A stretch of DNA of 64,000 bases from Trichosphaerium sp. ATCC 40318. Its lineage: Eukaryota > Discosea > Flabellinia > Trichosidae. Of the stretch, positions 12,006 to 23,706 are shown piece by piece; within the stretch, counting starts at the first letter, position 1, and each line of letters opens with the position of its first letter. The stretch spans positions 186,001 through 250,000 of the forward strand of contig JALMLS010000479.1 of NCBI GenBank assembly GCA_038496445.1, in the 5' to 3' direction. The notes under the pieces are model-generated. The model made no database searches, was not told where the DNA came from, and was given only the letters and a program-made list of their open reading frames with translations. The position numbers and the translations under genes were made by a program.

Positions 12006-12996
12006 ATGTCTTTCTTTGGTTTTGGAAAAAAACCACAGCAACCAAACCCAAAAGGTGCGTATTATGCGATAAAACGTGTAAAAGAGTGTTTTATACCATA
12101 TAATAATAATTGTACAATAGCTGTAATGAGACAGAATCAAAAAAGCGTGCGCAGCTCTCAGCGAGAGCTAGAGGCAGAAATTCGGCGTCTAGACAGAGCA
12201 GAACAAAAAGCAAAGATGGAAATTAAGAAATACGCTAGAGAAGGCCAAACTAAATCAGCTAGGTACCGTGCTACTCCTGAGTAACATTTGAGTTACATAT
12301 GAAGACCCGTTACAAACGGTTCGTACAAAGTTAAGAAACTAATACACAATCCATTAGAATGATGGCCAAGGAGATTGTAAGGATACGTAGTCAAAAGGAG
12401 AAGCTTCTTTCAACAAAAGTACAGCTTGGAGCCATAAACACTCGCGCAACGGTAAACCAAATCCTAAACGACACTCCCAGTTGTACTTACTCTTTATCAA
12501 GGCGATTAACGCTAACCTAACGATGCAAAAATCAATGGCAGTGGCTACGCGCGTAAGCCAAAATTTTATAATTGTTATTCACCTGTTCTTCCTAACGCCT
12601 GTGGTAGGCAATGGCGTCCGCGAATAGTGCCACTAATTTACAACAAATGCAACAAACAATGCAACAATTCCAACAACAGATGGAGTACTCCTCTATGCAG
12701 GAAGAGATGCTGGACGAATTACTTGAAGATTCTGATGAAGAAGGAGAAGCACAAGAAGTTATTGATGCAGTATTCGACGAGATTGGTCTTGATCTAAAGG
12801 AAAAGGCAAGTTGGTTTCCTTCTTTTTTTTTTTTTTTTAATTTTTGTTGTCTCATTCTCTTGAAACGTGCTGATGGTTTTTCTTGTTACAGCTGGTTGAT
12901 GCGCCTACACAAGCACCTGCTCAATCAGTAGCAGATTCTGCAGCAGAGGACGCAGAGTTGGATAGACTCGTGAGGCAATTGGCTGCAGGACAATAA
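12006..12996 (+). CDS. ESCRT-III subunit VPS2/CHMP2
   Basis: Six exons: 12006-12054, 12121-12262, 12358-12451, 12502-12552, 12608-12805 and 12892-12996, giving 212 residues, the usual size. N-terminus MSFFGFGKKP is the hallmark VPS2 start. It is followed by the basic helix RQNQKSVRSSQRELEAEIRR and a second helix KMEIKKYAREGQTKSAR. The C-terminal half has the acidic DELLEDSDEEGEAQEVIDAV and DEIGLDLKEK. The tail DAELDRLVRQLAAGQ matches the MIT-interacting motif 1 pattern ((D/E)xxLxxRLxxL) bound by VPS4. The last intron uses a GC donor (GCAAGT at 12806), confirmed by frame. Role: polymerises on endosomal and other membranes with VPS24 for inward budding and scission. Confidence 0.95.
12806..12891 (+). 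other. GC-AG intron in VPS2/CHMP2
   Basis: Reading across this interval, LKEK must join LVDAPTQ as in VPS2 orthologs. The only junction that keeps frame uses donor GCAAGT and acceptor TTACAG. The intron has a poly-T tract near its 5' part. Confidence 0.8.
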
Positions 12997-13204
12997 AATA
13001 AGTGTGGTCAATGGAAATACTTACATCTTTCACATGCGCTGGCTTGTAGTTTTAAATAAACAATGTACATTAAACTCTTCAATTGACATAGTAGTTCTAT
13101 AATGTCATCGCGGTTCAGTAGGTCTGTATGACAATAGTTTTACGCAATGGCTCTTTTATTTAAACCTGCTTGGAGAAAATGGTTGGAGATCAATTTCTGG
13201 CTTG

Positions 13205-14735
13205 TCATCCATAATTAATTGGCTCATGCAAAGTCCAGTTGCTGGAGCATTTAAAATACCTACAAGCGACAGGATTAATAACCAAAACATTCAAGCCAAC
13301 TAAAAAGGAAAGTGTCGTACCCCAACACGTGTGTCCACTAGCTACAAACGCATTTTCTGTTTTTGGGATTTTTCCTATTAGAGGTAGACCATCAGGAGAT
13401 CCGGGAAGGTAGCACGCTTGTTTCGTGATGATTTTGGCGTCACGACATTTGGAAGAAACATGACCATACATCTAGAAAAAGACACTGTTACTTTTTATAA
13501 CGTTGCCTATAAAAACGTTTTGCACAGTTTGTTATCGTACTTTGACAAGTCTTGCGATATCATCTTCATTTGGTACGATGCTTCCTGGATCTTCTGGAAG
13601 AGGTTCGGAAGTTGTGTTGCCACAAACGTACACTGTACCGTCAGGACGAGGATATATTTCTGGCGTTTTAGTGGTGCCGTTGCTGCTGTACTCCAAGAAG
13701 ATGGCATGGGGTGTGGATTCCATTTCTAAAACTACACTATGCGCTTTTGTGCCGTTGACGGGTGCCTGTTAAACGTAAATAAGAGTTTGAGCTGTTACGG
13801 CAACTAAAGAAAAACATATTGACAACGTACCAGACCGGGAAACCACTTGCAAGCAGTGTGACTCCATGGCCCCATGCAAATTACCACCTTGTCTGCGGGT
13901 ATCACATCATCGCCAACTTTGACGCCAGTGACCTGTAGTTTAGGTTTAGTAATGGCAATGATTGGTTCCGCACTTTCTGTTGCTCAAAAGTCATGCCTAC
14001 AACAGTCGCACCCAACTAGCTGACCGTCAACTATCACGTGATCAATACATATGACGTACTATTGCACGTGCACCCAATGACTTTGCTTTCTTCAGCACGG
14101 CATGTGTAAACTTGTAGGGATGAAGCTGTGCTGTTGTTTCTACACTGCCAAGCGCGCTAATGTACAAGTTAGCACGAAACACGTGCTAAAGTAAAGTAGA
14201 TTACCTTGCTGATGCAACACCTGTACCATCAAGCCAATCTGGTAGTTGGTTGTTCTGGTATCGTTTCTACTTTTGGATTGAGTTTAAAACACTTTTTGAA
14301 ATGATGCCAAGTCAAATTTTTTTGTGTTGTGTACTTTTGTCTTTCTATCCTCGTAATAATCAACTGATAGCGTAGAAACTGGTCTGTAATCATAATTGTA
14401 TTCGGTTTGTAACTCTTTTGCCAAAAGTTTGTGTAACTCAAACGATTTACGCGCTAGTGGCCTGGGTAATGGTTAAATAATCGTTATGAAGCTTAATATA
14501 CCCAACAACACTGTTATCATTCCAATTGAGCGCTAAAAACCCGCCAGCTTTACCTTTTACATTTTTTGAGATAAAGAAGGCATTAGAGTATTAAATGGCC
14601 TACCTGAAGCTGCACAAGCGTACCCAGTGCGCTCAATGATGGTTACTTCGCAATCTTGTCGTTTTGCCAAAAAATACGCCAAACAAGTCCCTATTACGCC
14701 TCCTCCGCAAATAACAATGCGTGGTTTAGTTGTCA
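13205..14735 (-). CDS. FAD-dependent oxidoreductase, DAO family (TDA3/D-amino-acid-oxidase-like)
   Basis: Start ATG 14735. The N-terminus RIVICGGGVIGTCLAYFLAK is a GxGxxG dinucleotide-binding fold for FAD, followed by an acidic residue at the end of strand 2 (VTIIERT). Central sequence YPRPDGTVYVCGNTT and the C-terminal block CYLPGSPDGLPLIGKIP with FVASGHTCWG are the conserved DAO signature (substrate-side loop and FAD-contacting G-H). Interrupted by several short introns; exon limits between 13750 and 14640 were not all placed. Best match in memory is the yeast TDA3 and plant group of DAO-fold proteins linked to endosomal traffic or amine oxidation; the substrate is unknown. The end, INYG then TGA at 13205, follows a longer than usual hydrophobic tail. 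Confidence 0.8.
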
Positions 14736-14873
14736 TTGGTTTAAGAAAATTGTTTTAAGCGATTTCTTGGGTATTTGCTGGTTTTTTCCTGTATTCGCCG
14801 ACCCGAATGCTCTCTTGCTCGTTGTGTCATCTTTACATTTGAAAACCCTTTTTATTTTCATACAACTGTCAAA

Positions 14874-16888
14874 ATGGTTTCGAACAACAAAAAAAAAATC
14901 ACGTGGGAAACTTTCGATCAAGCTGTTTGTTCCACGCCATTTTTTTTTAAAGTTTCAGTACGTACTGAGTCGTGGAGTAGTGGTTGTTCTTAACGATTTC
15001 ATTTCACATTTATAGGCACACAAAGACACAGTATTGATGCTTCAACAAACTTTTCCACTAGTAAACGTGCGCAACATTATGTCTTGCTTTGATTGGCTTT
15101 CGAACCTTGTAAAACCTAACCCGCGAAAGCAACCGCTTCGAGCGAAAAGTACTTTAACCTCAATTGTCGTCGTAGAACCGCGAAACAAAAAAGTACCGTC
15201 TACACAACCATCGGTTACACCAGTAGATAGTGAGCGTGCTACTTTTCAACCAAAAAACCCACTTCAGCGGTCCAAAAGAAAGTAAGTCTTTTTTGATGTT
15301 TGCCCGTAGCGTTGTAGCTGTCATCGACTGCTATACGCTTTGGTGTATAGACGATCAATTTTCTTACCAGTAGTAACGTAATAGAGGTTCCAAATTTCGG
15401 TTTGAAGCTGCCATGCATCAAATACCGCATCCAGAGAAGAGATACAAGGTACAATATTTCTTTTCGATCAATCAGTCATTCCTTTTTTTAAACTGTCTGT
15501 TTTAGGGAGGAGAAGACGCTGGAATGGCAATGGAAAATTGTTTGGGCGTATTCGACGGGGTTGGAGGTACTTCCTTTCAGCACGAAGCGCTGCAATTCTT
15601 GTTTTGTCTAAGTTTCAAATACTCATCTAGAATTAATCCTCACACTAATTAGGCTGGGCTGCGTTTGGTGTAGATCCTCGGTATGATTTCCGAAAACTAA
15701 TTTTCGCTTGTTTTGTACTTTTTTTTATTTTCTGTTTTCTTCTGGCGCATGATTATCACGTGCGACGTAACGGTTTCTAAAGGATTTATATTTTTTTTAA
15801 AGGGAATATTCCATGAGTTTATGCAAACATGGTGCGTTTAGCACAAGCATCATAAGCGCACGTGATTTACGTTATTTTTAGTTTGCTTGGCAATTACAGA
15901 AAAAAAATTTACGTCACCTTTGAAAGCGATGAAAAATGGATATGACAAGAGTGTCAACATTACAGGATCCAGTAAGTTCTTATTTAACTCTTTGAAGTGC
16001 TGTTGTGTGTCACAAGAATACTCGTTGTTGACAACATATTTCGTCAGGTACTGCATGTGTCATAATGGTATCAAAGGACGGCAAAGACATGGTTGCTGGT
16101 ACTGCATAAAGTGCATTAAGGTTAGAATGACCGTTAACTCTGTCTTTACAGCTAATCTTGGAGATTCTGGATTTATTCAGCTGTCACGTGATGGTGTTGT
16201 TAAGTGCCGATCTAAGCCTCAAGAGTCTGAATTTAATACCCCTTGGTAATGAGTTTAATGCATATTGATTCTGGTGTATTAACACATTCCTAGGCAACTG
16301 GGGACACATTCCGATGACAGGTACAATGTCTACCAATTCATGACGTTTCTAAATTCTCTTCAAGGCCTAAAGACAGCGATATGTATGTTGTACCACTGGA
16401 GGAAGACGATATTATAATATGTGGTACTGATGGATTATTTGATAACTTATTTGACAAACATACACTGGCCTACATCAAACGGGTATTCAAGATCTCTAAA
16501 TTATATAATGGTGCTTACTATATCTTGATAGGGTGTCGCCGCTGGTAAAACAGCTAAGCAACTTGCTATTGGTCTAGCTGAAGGTTAGTCAATTCCTTTC
16601 ATTCTTTTTTTTGTGTTTGTTAACTTTTTACCATAGAAGCCTTCAGAGTCAGCCAATCTGTTGAAGTGAGTCCTACATTTATTTGCTACAATTCATTCCA
16701 CTAACAAAGATGGTAGTCTAAAACGCCGTTTGCAGTTGAGGCTGAAAAGAACAGAGTTGATTATCGCACGTGTTTTATTGTTCACTTCTTTTTTTTTCAA
16801 TAATTTTCTTACGTTACGATTAGAGGGTGGAAAGCCCGATGATATAACAGTTGTCATTGCTTTTGCCAAACGGATACCAATTAAATAA
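14874..16888 (+). CDS. PP2C-type phosphatase of the PPTC7/PTC7 family
   Basis: The catalytic part begins near 15390 with FRFEAAMHQIPHPEKRYKGG and continues GEDAGMAMENCLGVFDGVGG (metal-binding Asp in DGVGG). It continues with SVFTANLGDSGFIQLSRDGV (GDSG motif), DIIICGTDGLFDNLFD (metal-binding Asp) and the final PDDITVVIAF. These blocks are the PP2C motifs in the spacing of mitochondrial PPTC7. Upstream exons at 14874-14957 (MVSNNKKKITWETFDQAV) and 15016-15287 (through VKPNPRKQPLRAKSTL) encode a basic N-terminal part. It could be a targeting extension of the same protein or a separate small gene; the junction between 15288 and 15388 was not resolved. PPTC7 enzymes dephosphorylate mitochondrial proteins, including coenzyme Q biosynthesis factors. 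CACGTG occurs at 14900, 15757 and 15859. Confidence 0.75.
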
Positions 16889-17118
16889 GGGTTTTGAAGT
16901 ATGCCTTGCACAAAAAGAGTTTGGCCGAAAAACCAGCGAAAAACGTTACCCCTCCCTCCATTTGCTACTTTTTTTGAATTAACCGACAACGTCAACTTGT
17001 AGTCGATAGCTTGGAGGGCACATATTGTATTTCTATTAAACCTCCCGCGTACTGCGTTATGGTACAAATAATAAAAAAAAAACCTTGTTGAATTACTTTG
17101 TGGACGGTTTTTTTAAAT

Positions 17119-20100
17119 TTATTTTCTTCGTTGTGAAGTTGCTTTGTCACGTTTAAACTCGTCCTCAACCCAACTACAAAGATCATCATAGCCACCACTA
17201 CAACGAGAAATAGTAAGATATGTGCACAAAAATAAAGGAAGTAACAATACCAAGTTCGAGATTTGAGCATTGTTGTGTAAGGCTTGCGAAAGCTTGGGTA
17301 ATCCTTTAAAATTGCGGCTATGATAGTAAACTTGAAGATAATCGTTGCAATCACAATAGCCCATCCATAGCACTGCGCAGCTAACATTTCTTGCATCAAG
17401 TACCTAGTAGAAGAAGTAAGTTTACAAACCTAATATCACGTGGTTTCAGTATTTTTACGCACTCTAATTCTGCTACACTCTGCACAACAGATCGTTGAAG
17501 TATACGCTCCTGCATCTTGTTGTGCATTTTAGGTCGTTGAACATTACCGAGCAAGTCCATTTCATCCTCAGCATTACTCATATTAGGGTCTGAGCTGGAT
17601 ACCTGAACAAACAATAAGACACCTTGACGTTCAAAACCAAAAAAAGGTGACCTGAGAAATTAGTCTTTCTGTGGAACTGTAATCTCTACTAGACCGCGGA
17701 CTGGATACAGGCGAAGGATTGTCCTTCCAATAGCCATATTGTTGTAGAGGTGACTTGTAGTCAATAGTGTAGTTTGGCATCTCATCCGGATATGGCAGGT
17801 TGTATTGGCTATGGAGAGCAACTAGTGCGCTTCCCATATCTTCTATCATTGCCGCTCTTCGTCTGGATGATTTATTATTAATGCACGTGTTTTAAAATAT
17901 AAACCACAAGTATTTCTTTAACGTACCGCTCGCGTACTAACCAGAAGCGTATGTCATGATTAACGATTCGAGCAAATCGAACAAGCATGTGTAGTTTTTT
18001 TGCTATTAATAGCTTCCTAGCGTATTTTGCAAGGAGCAACTCTTGCTTGTAAAACTCTTCATCATCCTAAACAAAAAGTCGTTAGACTCAATACACCAAG
18101 ATAGAGATTGGACATACAGCTGTAGTGGATATCCCAATATTGAAGGAATCTTCCTTTGCCTTTTTCCCATTCTGTTTTCCATTTTGTTCAGGAGCATCTA
18201 GTGGTTCTAGAAATCGCATCAAGTCCGCCAGAAGCTATCAACATTTTTAGCAAATCACATCATCGTCATTGAAAGAACCCTCACCTCTAAATTATCATTC
18301 TGTAATGTCAAGTCTAGTACTTTGATAGCAGCCCTTCTTGCTACAATTAGATCCTACATTTGCACTTTAGTACTACATTACACTTGTCTAAAGAGCTGTA
18401 AATCACCTGTGTTTCTTGTAGGATGCGTAGATAGTTGGCACACATTAGAACGTTACCAGCTTTAAGGCATTGCTGAAAACCCAGTTAGAATACAAAGGAA
18501 ACCAGGACTTCTTACCTCGAATAATCGCTCAGGGTTACCTACAATCAAGAATAGATAATCCCACTTTGCTGGATCAGTTTTGCGTGCACAGTGAACAACC
18601 ACTTCTGGGAACTGCTTGAATTTGTTCAAAAAGTCAACGACTGGGAACAGCAATGATTTCTTTGGATCTACAGCTTCTCCACCACTCTCTTTTTTGTCAA
18701 GAAGTCAGTTTTAACTTGTAAATAAAACACTATGAAGTGTACTTTTGCTTTGTTTGTGTAATTTGTATGAAGGATCTTCCTCCAGTGCCTCATGAAGTAG
18801 CAATTCCAATGAATGAGAAAAGTGTGGTACGAATCGATACTTTGCAGCTATAGCTCTAGCATCATCCATACGTCCTTTATCTATCATTTGACGCAGCACT
18901 GAATGTAAGAAGGGATGTGTCTAGCCCTTGATATTAGCTCACTTAAAGGATTTTGAGCGGTCATACCTTTGTTAATAACATAAAGTTTGGCATATCTGAA
19001 ACGGATGTGTAGTTTACATCTGTTGGAGAGTTAGCTCACATACATCTTTGGTTAATGCTTATCATACCTTGTTGTAATCCAATTATAACAGCCCATTTTG
19101 GTAGAAACCCTATAGGTACTCAATTAGAAAACAAACGCAGAATGTAATTATTTTTGTACCAACAGGGTATACTTCGAGATCGAACTCCAGAGACCTTTCA
19201 CGACTCATAAATGTCATAGGATGTACAGCTGATTGTGAAAAGAATGGGAACCAAACCTATTCATTCCATTTAGAACCTTGATGATGCCAATAAATACGTA
19301 CTTGTAAGCCTTGTGCACCATAAGCCCAAAGTGTATTTCCCAAATCCTCTTTTTTTGAAGTTTAGTTGGAGAAGCGTTGTAAGCAACAGATTCGTACCTT
19401 TAGCGCTATTGGCCATCCAAAACTGTTCTGTTGGATGCGCTAGAGGTATGTGTAGGCTTTGTTCCGCATTATTAAGGGACAACAAACCGTCAGAAGTAAG
19501 TGTAATACATCTACAACAAGGGATTAGTAGGACATCACTAAAAATGATTTTACGCACTTTGCTGAGTGTTTTACTTTATTCAGCGATCTAGGACTTACAG
19601 CTTTAGGCTCTGGGTTCATCCGAGGGTCAGAAACGGAAACATTACTTGGTAGTAACAAGATTGATATTGGCAAGGCTGGTACTGTTGCTTGAGATATTTG
19701 TTGAACAAGCTTGAGAGTTGCCTTTCTATAATCTATTATGTGACATGTTAGAAGTGAAATAACTCAACTCGCATTTGGGCGCTTACCTCCTTCCCCTTGA
19801 ATGATGATTCTGTATTGATAAAAGAATGAATCTGTTGTGAATAGAACAAGGTAATTATCATTACAATCAATAAACAAAGGCTTTCTATTTTGAGGTAGGT
19901 TTGATCGATAAAGCAATGCTGAATTGGACAATCTATCACGTGGATAAAATAGTACCTAAAAGAAAGGATCTTAATAAAACAATTTGAGTTGGTGCGTTAT
20001 TACCTCATACTGGCGGTAGTACGAGTTATAATTAGTTGCAATGACTATATCTTGATACCAACACAATGCTTGACAATTAATCTCTTGTTCTTCATTTCTA

Positions 20101-22336
20101 TCTCCAAACAGTTTCCATTTCTTTGCAATTGTATTGTATAAAGCTATACCTCTCTTTCCGCTTACAGCAATATACTTTCCATCATCGGATACAGATACAA
20201 ACTGAGAAGAAAATAAGCAACTGTTGTAAACACTTGTAGTTGTAGTACCTTTATAGGCCAGTTGTCTTGAAGGAATACACGAGGAATCTGCAAGTGCTCC
20301 CACCTAAACTCTTCACCATGTAAACCAGAAAACCTTAGGGCTTGCAGCCTATCTTCTCCTTGAAGCAGTATTTGCTCACAATAGTTCTAAACAAACGAAC
20401 AAGTCAGTAATTCGATACGACAATTAAAAAAGAAAAAAGTACTAGATTTGGATTAGAACCCAAGCAGCTCTTTACAAAATTGAATTGTATGAGCTGACCA
20501 TTCCTCTTTACATCACCAACAACCAAGTGATATCCTTCTGGTCCCCATGACTATGGGTCACTATGTTAAAACATTGCAATGTTGAAAAAAGATTTTTGTA
20601 TAATTATCACGTGTTGTGTGACTAACCATGTCAATTACGCCGTTGTACAAAGGCTCACGGATTTTCTCGGTACGCTTTCTCTTTGTAAAGGAGTGAGCAC
20701 GTTGCCGTACTACCTTTGGCGGAGGAGCTAATTGTGGAATAGTGCACATTAATCGGCAGCCATAGATGGACCATACAGCTAATCCTCTCTTTTTGTACCC
20801 AGCAGCCAAGGCACGTCCATCTTCTGTCCATATCAATACCTTCACACTTCCAGCGGCTTATTAAGTTAAGGAAATAAGATAAGAGGGACTGCGTATAACT
20901 ATTTAAAAGGATACTGCTAATGCCCCAGTGAGCCAAACTGAATTTTCTGACATAACGAAAACGCTCTAGCATGCTGAATAATCGAACTTCACCGCTATTC
21001 CATTATCCAATTACTTGACATTATAAACAAGAGATAAAAACGTACTTGCTACAGCCCACAGCGACAAGATGGTACCGTCTGTTAATAGCTATACAAGTGG
21101 CATCAGAATTTCTATGAAAAAAAATGATGTTAGAAGAACTTTGACAAGCACCATTCATCAAAGAAAATACACGTGGTGGTTTCGTACATTATCCATTGCC
21201 CTTTAATGTCTTTTAATGGCATTTTATCTTTCTGGTGTGATTATGTTAGATAGCTGTCGTTAACTGTATACTGTTTTACATACCCAAAACAACAAACCGG
21301 CAGCGCCATCAGACATTGTAAATGCGATTATACCAATATCAGGATAGTATATACACGTGGACACTGTCACAGCTCCTGATGATCTCAACGCACCAGATCC
21401 ATTCAAACGTCCTCTAGGTGAATTCTTCTCTGGAGGCAGGATAGGTTCTTCCATGTCGGATGCATTGGACCTAAGACCATCTTTAAGTACGTAACTGACA
21501 ACAAATAAACTCCCGAATGACATACGGCCTACGTTCTACTGGTAATGGAGCAGCCTCTTTAAAATCAATAGTCTACAATCACGTGTCAATCCATTATTCA
21601 ACAAAAATAGACAACAATGATGGCTTCGAGGTGTCATTTCCTTTTGGCCTAGAAATTATAGAGACGTACCTGTAAAGGTACTTCTTGCTTTACTTTTATA
21701 CTGTATGATGTGCCTATCTCCATGATATAACCATCAGCTGTGATGGCGATGATTTGAGAGTACGAAACGCGTCTGCACCTGTTGTAAATGTCAGTACACT
21801 TTTTTTTTATTATTTAAACCGGCGTACCAGATGATAGGTTGCGATGTGACGTTAATTGTGAGACTAAGTGTCAGATTTAATTTATACTTCGTTCCTAAGC
21901 TAAAGTATGGCGCGCCAGACTCGATTTGGTGTTGAAACGCATTGTTATTGCCATCAAATAAGCGATAATAAAATATTGTGCCTAATCTTGTCTAACGTTG
22001 TATTATTGATTATGAATGGCGTAGGTGGTTGGCTTACAGTGATTATCACGATTATCTTGCCTTTAATAACGCTCCAAAAAACACCTGCGTTTTCACCGTC
22101 CTTACCAATGCTGGTGTCGCTCCGTTTATGTTGGACCAATATTAAACGATGCTGTAACAGTTGTAAGATAATTTGCCACAAAGCCAATCAAAAAGCCTCA
22201 CCAAGTCACCAGACCAGATATACAACGTGGTAGCTGTCAGCGTGGCAATAAAAGCGCCATCCCTGGAATATTTTATACAAATTACAGCTTCATCACCGAA
22301 AGACAAAAGCTTGGGAAACCCCACCACGAAGTACAT
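17119..22336 (-). CDS. RIC1, guanine-nucleotide exchange subunit for Rab6/Ypt6
   Basis: Large minus-strand gene with many short introns. Start ATG 22336: MYFVVGFPKLL, followed by the first WD/beta-propeller blade (IKYSRDGAFIATL, LYIWSGDL). Further propeller blades lie at 21500-20000, for example SDDGKYIAVSGKRGIALY and LAAGYKKRGLAVWSIYGCR. The RIC1 C-terminal helical domain appears as YRFVPHFSHSLELLLHEALE (about 18830-18770) and VVHCARKTDPAKWDYLFLIV then GNPERLFE (about 18600-18520), both strongly diagnostic. The frame ends SWVEDEFKRDKATSQRRK at 17119. RIC1 with RGP1 activates Rab6 at the Golgi for retrograde traffic; RGP1 is not in this window. CACGTG is frequent across the gene (17437, 17884, 19937, 20608, 21170, 21354, 21580). 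Individual exon limits were not all determined. Confidence 0.9.
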
Positions 22337-22444
22337 ATCTCATGTAGTATTTGTGAGCGTCTTAAGCGAAATTTGAGTGTAAATGCGACGTGTTAGATTT
22401 TGGCCAGAAAAATCGACAGATTAAATAGGTTATAGACGCTCTAG
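22337..22444 (+). promoter_or_regulatory. compact divergent promoter between RIC1 and the editing-domain gene
   Basis: Only about 108 bases separate the RIC1 ATG (minus strand) from the ATG of the next gene (plus strand). The two genes must therefore share a bidirectional control region. No specific factor site is evident. Confidence 0.5.
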
Positions 22445-23208
22445 ATGACTGAAAACGCTTGTGTGGAAGATAAAAACGTGGAGGAGAATAGAAAAGAGTT
22501 ATATTCGTTCATGTTTGCCAAGTTGGCATGGAATGATGACATTCTCGCTAAAAATACAGGTAAACACCCTCCTGCGCATACAGTAGTTGATTGGGAACCA
22601 CATGCCACTAAATTATTCCCTGAGGTAAGTTAAACCGTTTATCTTGCCTGCTGAACGCTTATATAGTTCTAGGCATGGATATGCAAGAACCTATTTCTGA
22701 AACAAAAGAAAAAACAAAACGTTTGGCTTGTCGTGGCGCACAAGGTCCGCTGATACTTTAAATTTGAGCCTAACTAAGTACAAGGATACTACCGTTGTTA
22801 TGAAGAGCCTAACCAAGGTGACATCACTTATCTTTTGACACATCTATCTGACCTTAGGATTTAGCACTTAAATTGTAAATCTGGTACGCTTAGATTTGCG
22901 TCAGATGATGTGCTTTATAATACACTTGGTGAGTATGAATTGGAATAATTCTTTAACAAAATTGACATGTGCGTGTAGGTGTAAGAAAAGGATCAGTTAC
23001 GCCACTTGCTCTTTTCAACGATAAAAGTCATGCTTGCAAATTAATTTTAGATGAGAAGCTTGTTAAGACTGATGAACAACAGCTTTTGTTTCATCCTCTT
23101 ACTAATGACTATACACTCTCTATGACAGCTGCAGATCTCAAGAAATTTGTGGAAGCGACAGGGCATGATGTAGAAGTACTGGACTTGACATTCTCACAGC
23201 TTCAATAA
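22445..23208 (+). CDS. Prolyl-tRNA editing-domain protein (PRORSD1/YbaK-like)
   Basis: Five exons: 22445-22624, 22673-22744, 22785-22817, 22865-22928 and 22979-23208, giving 192 residues, close to the family's usual length. Diagnostic segments in order: VVDWEPHATKLFPE, WICKNLFLKQKKKQNVWLV, SGTLRFASDD, KGSVTPLALFND, LLFHPLTNDYTLSM and FVEATGHDVEVLDLTF. These match the stand-alone INS/ProX editing domain, which hydrolyses mischarged Ala- (or Cys-) tRNA(Pro); the lysine in KNLFLK is the conserved catalytic lysine position. It is transcribed divergently from RIC1 across a very short promoter, which does not imply a functional link. Confidence 0.9.
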
Positions 23209-23566
23209 AATACTGCAACTGATTTAATTGTCTTTTTCTAATTTTAGCTTAAAAACAGTGACGGTACATCCACGAGAAATATTAATAGATTTATTGATAA
23301 ACAAAACATTTATAAATACTTCGAGCACCATAACAAATACTAAGACATACGTAGCGTGCATATTTGACTTTATAACAACAAGTATTACACCTTGGAAACA
23401 GAAATAGTTCTAACACTAAGTTAAGCAGTCAACCATGTTCCTTACGCAGATCAGCTTAATTTCCAGAGGAGTGAAATTTTTTTCGGAATTTTGTTGCAAA
23501 CTGTTGGATTCTGTAGTTCTCAACGATATATGGAAGGCCAGCATGGTATTATCGAAGGCCATTAGT

Positions 23567-23641
23567 GTGGTGTAATTGCTATGGTTAGCGCATTTCGTTG
23601 GGCGAAACTATGAAGTAAGGGTTCGATTCCCTAGCACCGCA
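23567..23641 (+). tRNA. tRNA-like element, possible tRNA-Pro(UGG) or tRNA pseudogene
   Basis: A perfect B-box (GGTTCGATTCC) forms a T arm with AGGG/CCCT pairing. A 7-bp acceptor helix pairs 23567-23573 (GTGGTGT) with 23634-23640 (GCACCGC), followed by A as discriminator. An A-box-like stretch, TGCTATGGTTAGCG, lies at the D-arm position. The anticodon arm can fold as ATTTC-GTTGGGC-GAAAC, putting TGG at 34-36, but this requires an A-C mismatch and an eight-base variable loop. The U8 and A14 positions are not canonical. Total length of 75 is normal. It may be a functional but unusual tRNA, a decayed tRNA, or a tRNA-derived repeat. Confidence 0.45.
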
Positions 23642-23706
23642 CTTCATTCGACACCTTCATTTTTTTTGTAAAGTTAGTTATTTATTTTCGTATGCTTTGT
23701 AGTTTT

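Noticed and set aside
16990-17399. 135-codon minus-strand frame with several hydrophobic stretches (MMQEMLAAQCYGWAIVI)
   Set aside because: It covers the RIC1 last exon in another frame. The frame ending SWVEDEFKRDK connects better to the RIC1 body.
21907-22233. 108-codon plus-strand open frame starting MARQTRFG
   Set aside because: It overlaps the N-terminal propeller exons and introns of RIC1 on the other strand; RIC1 motifs there are convincing.
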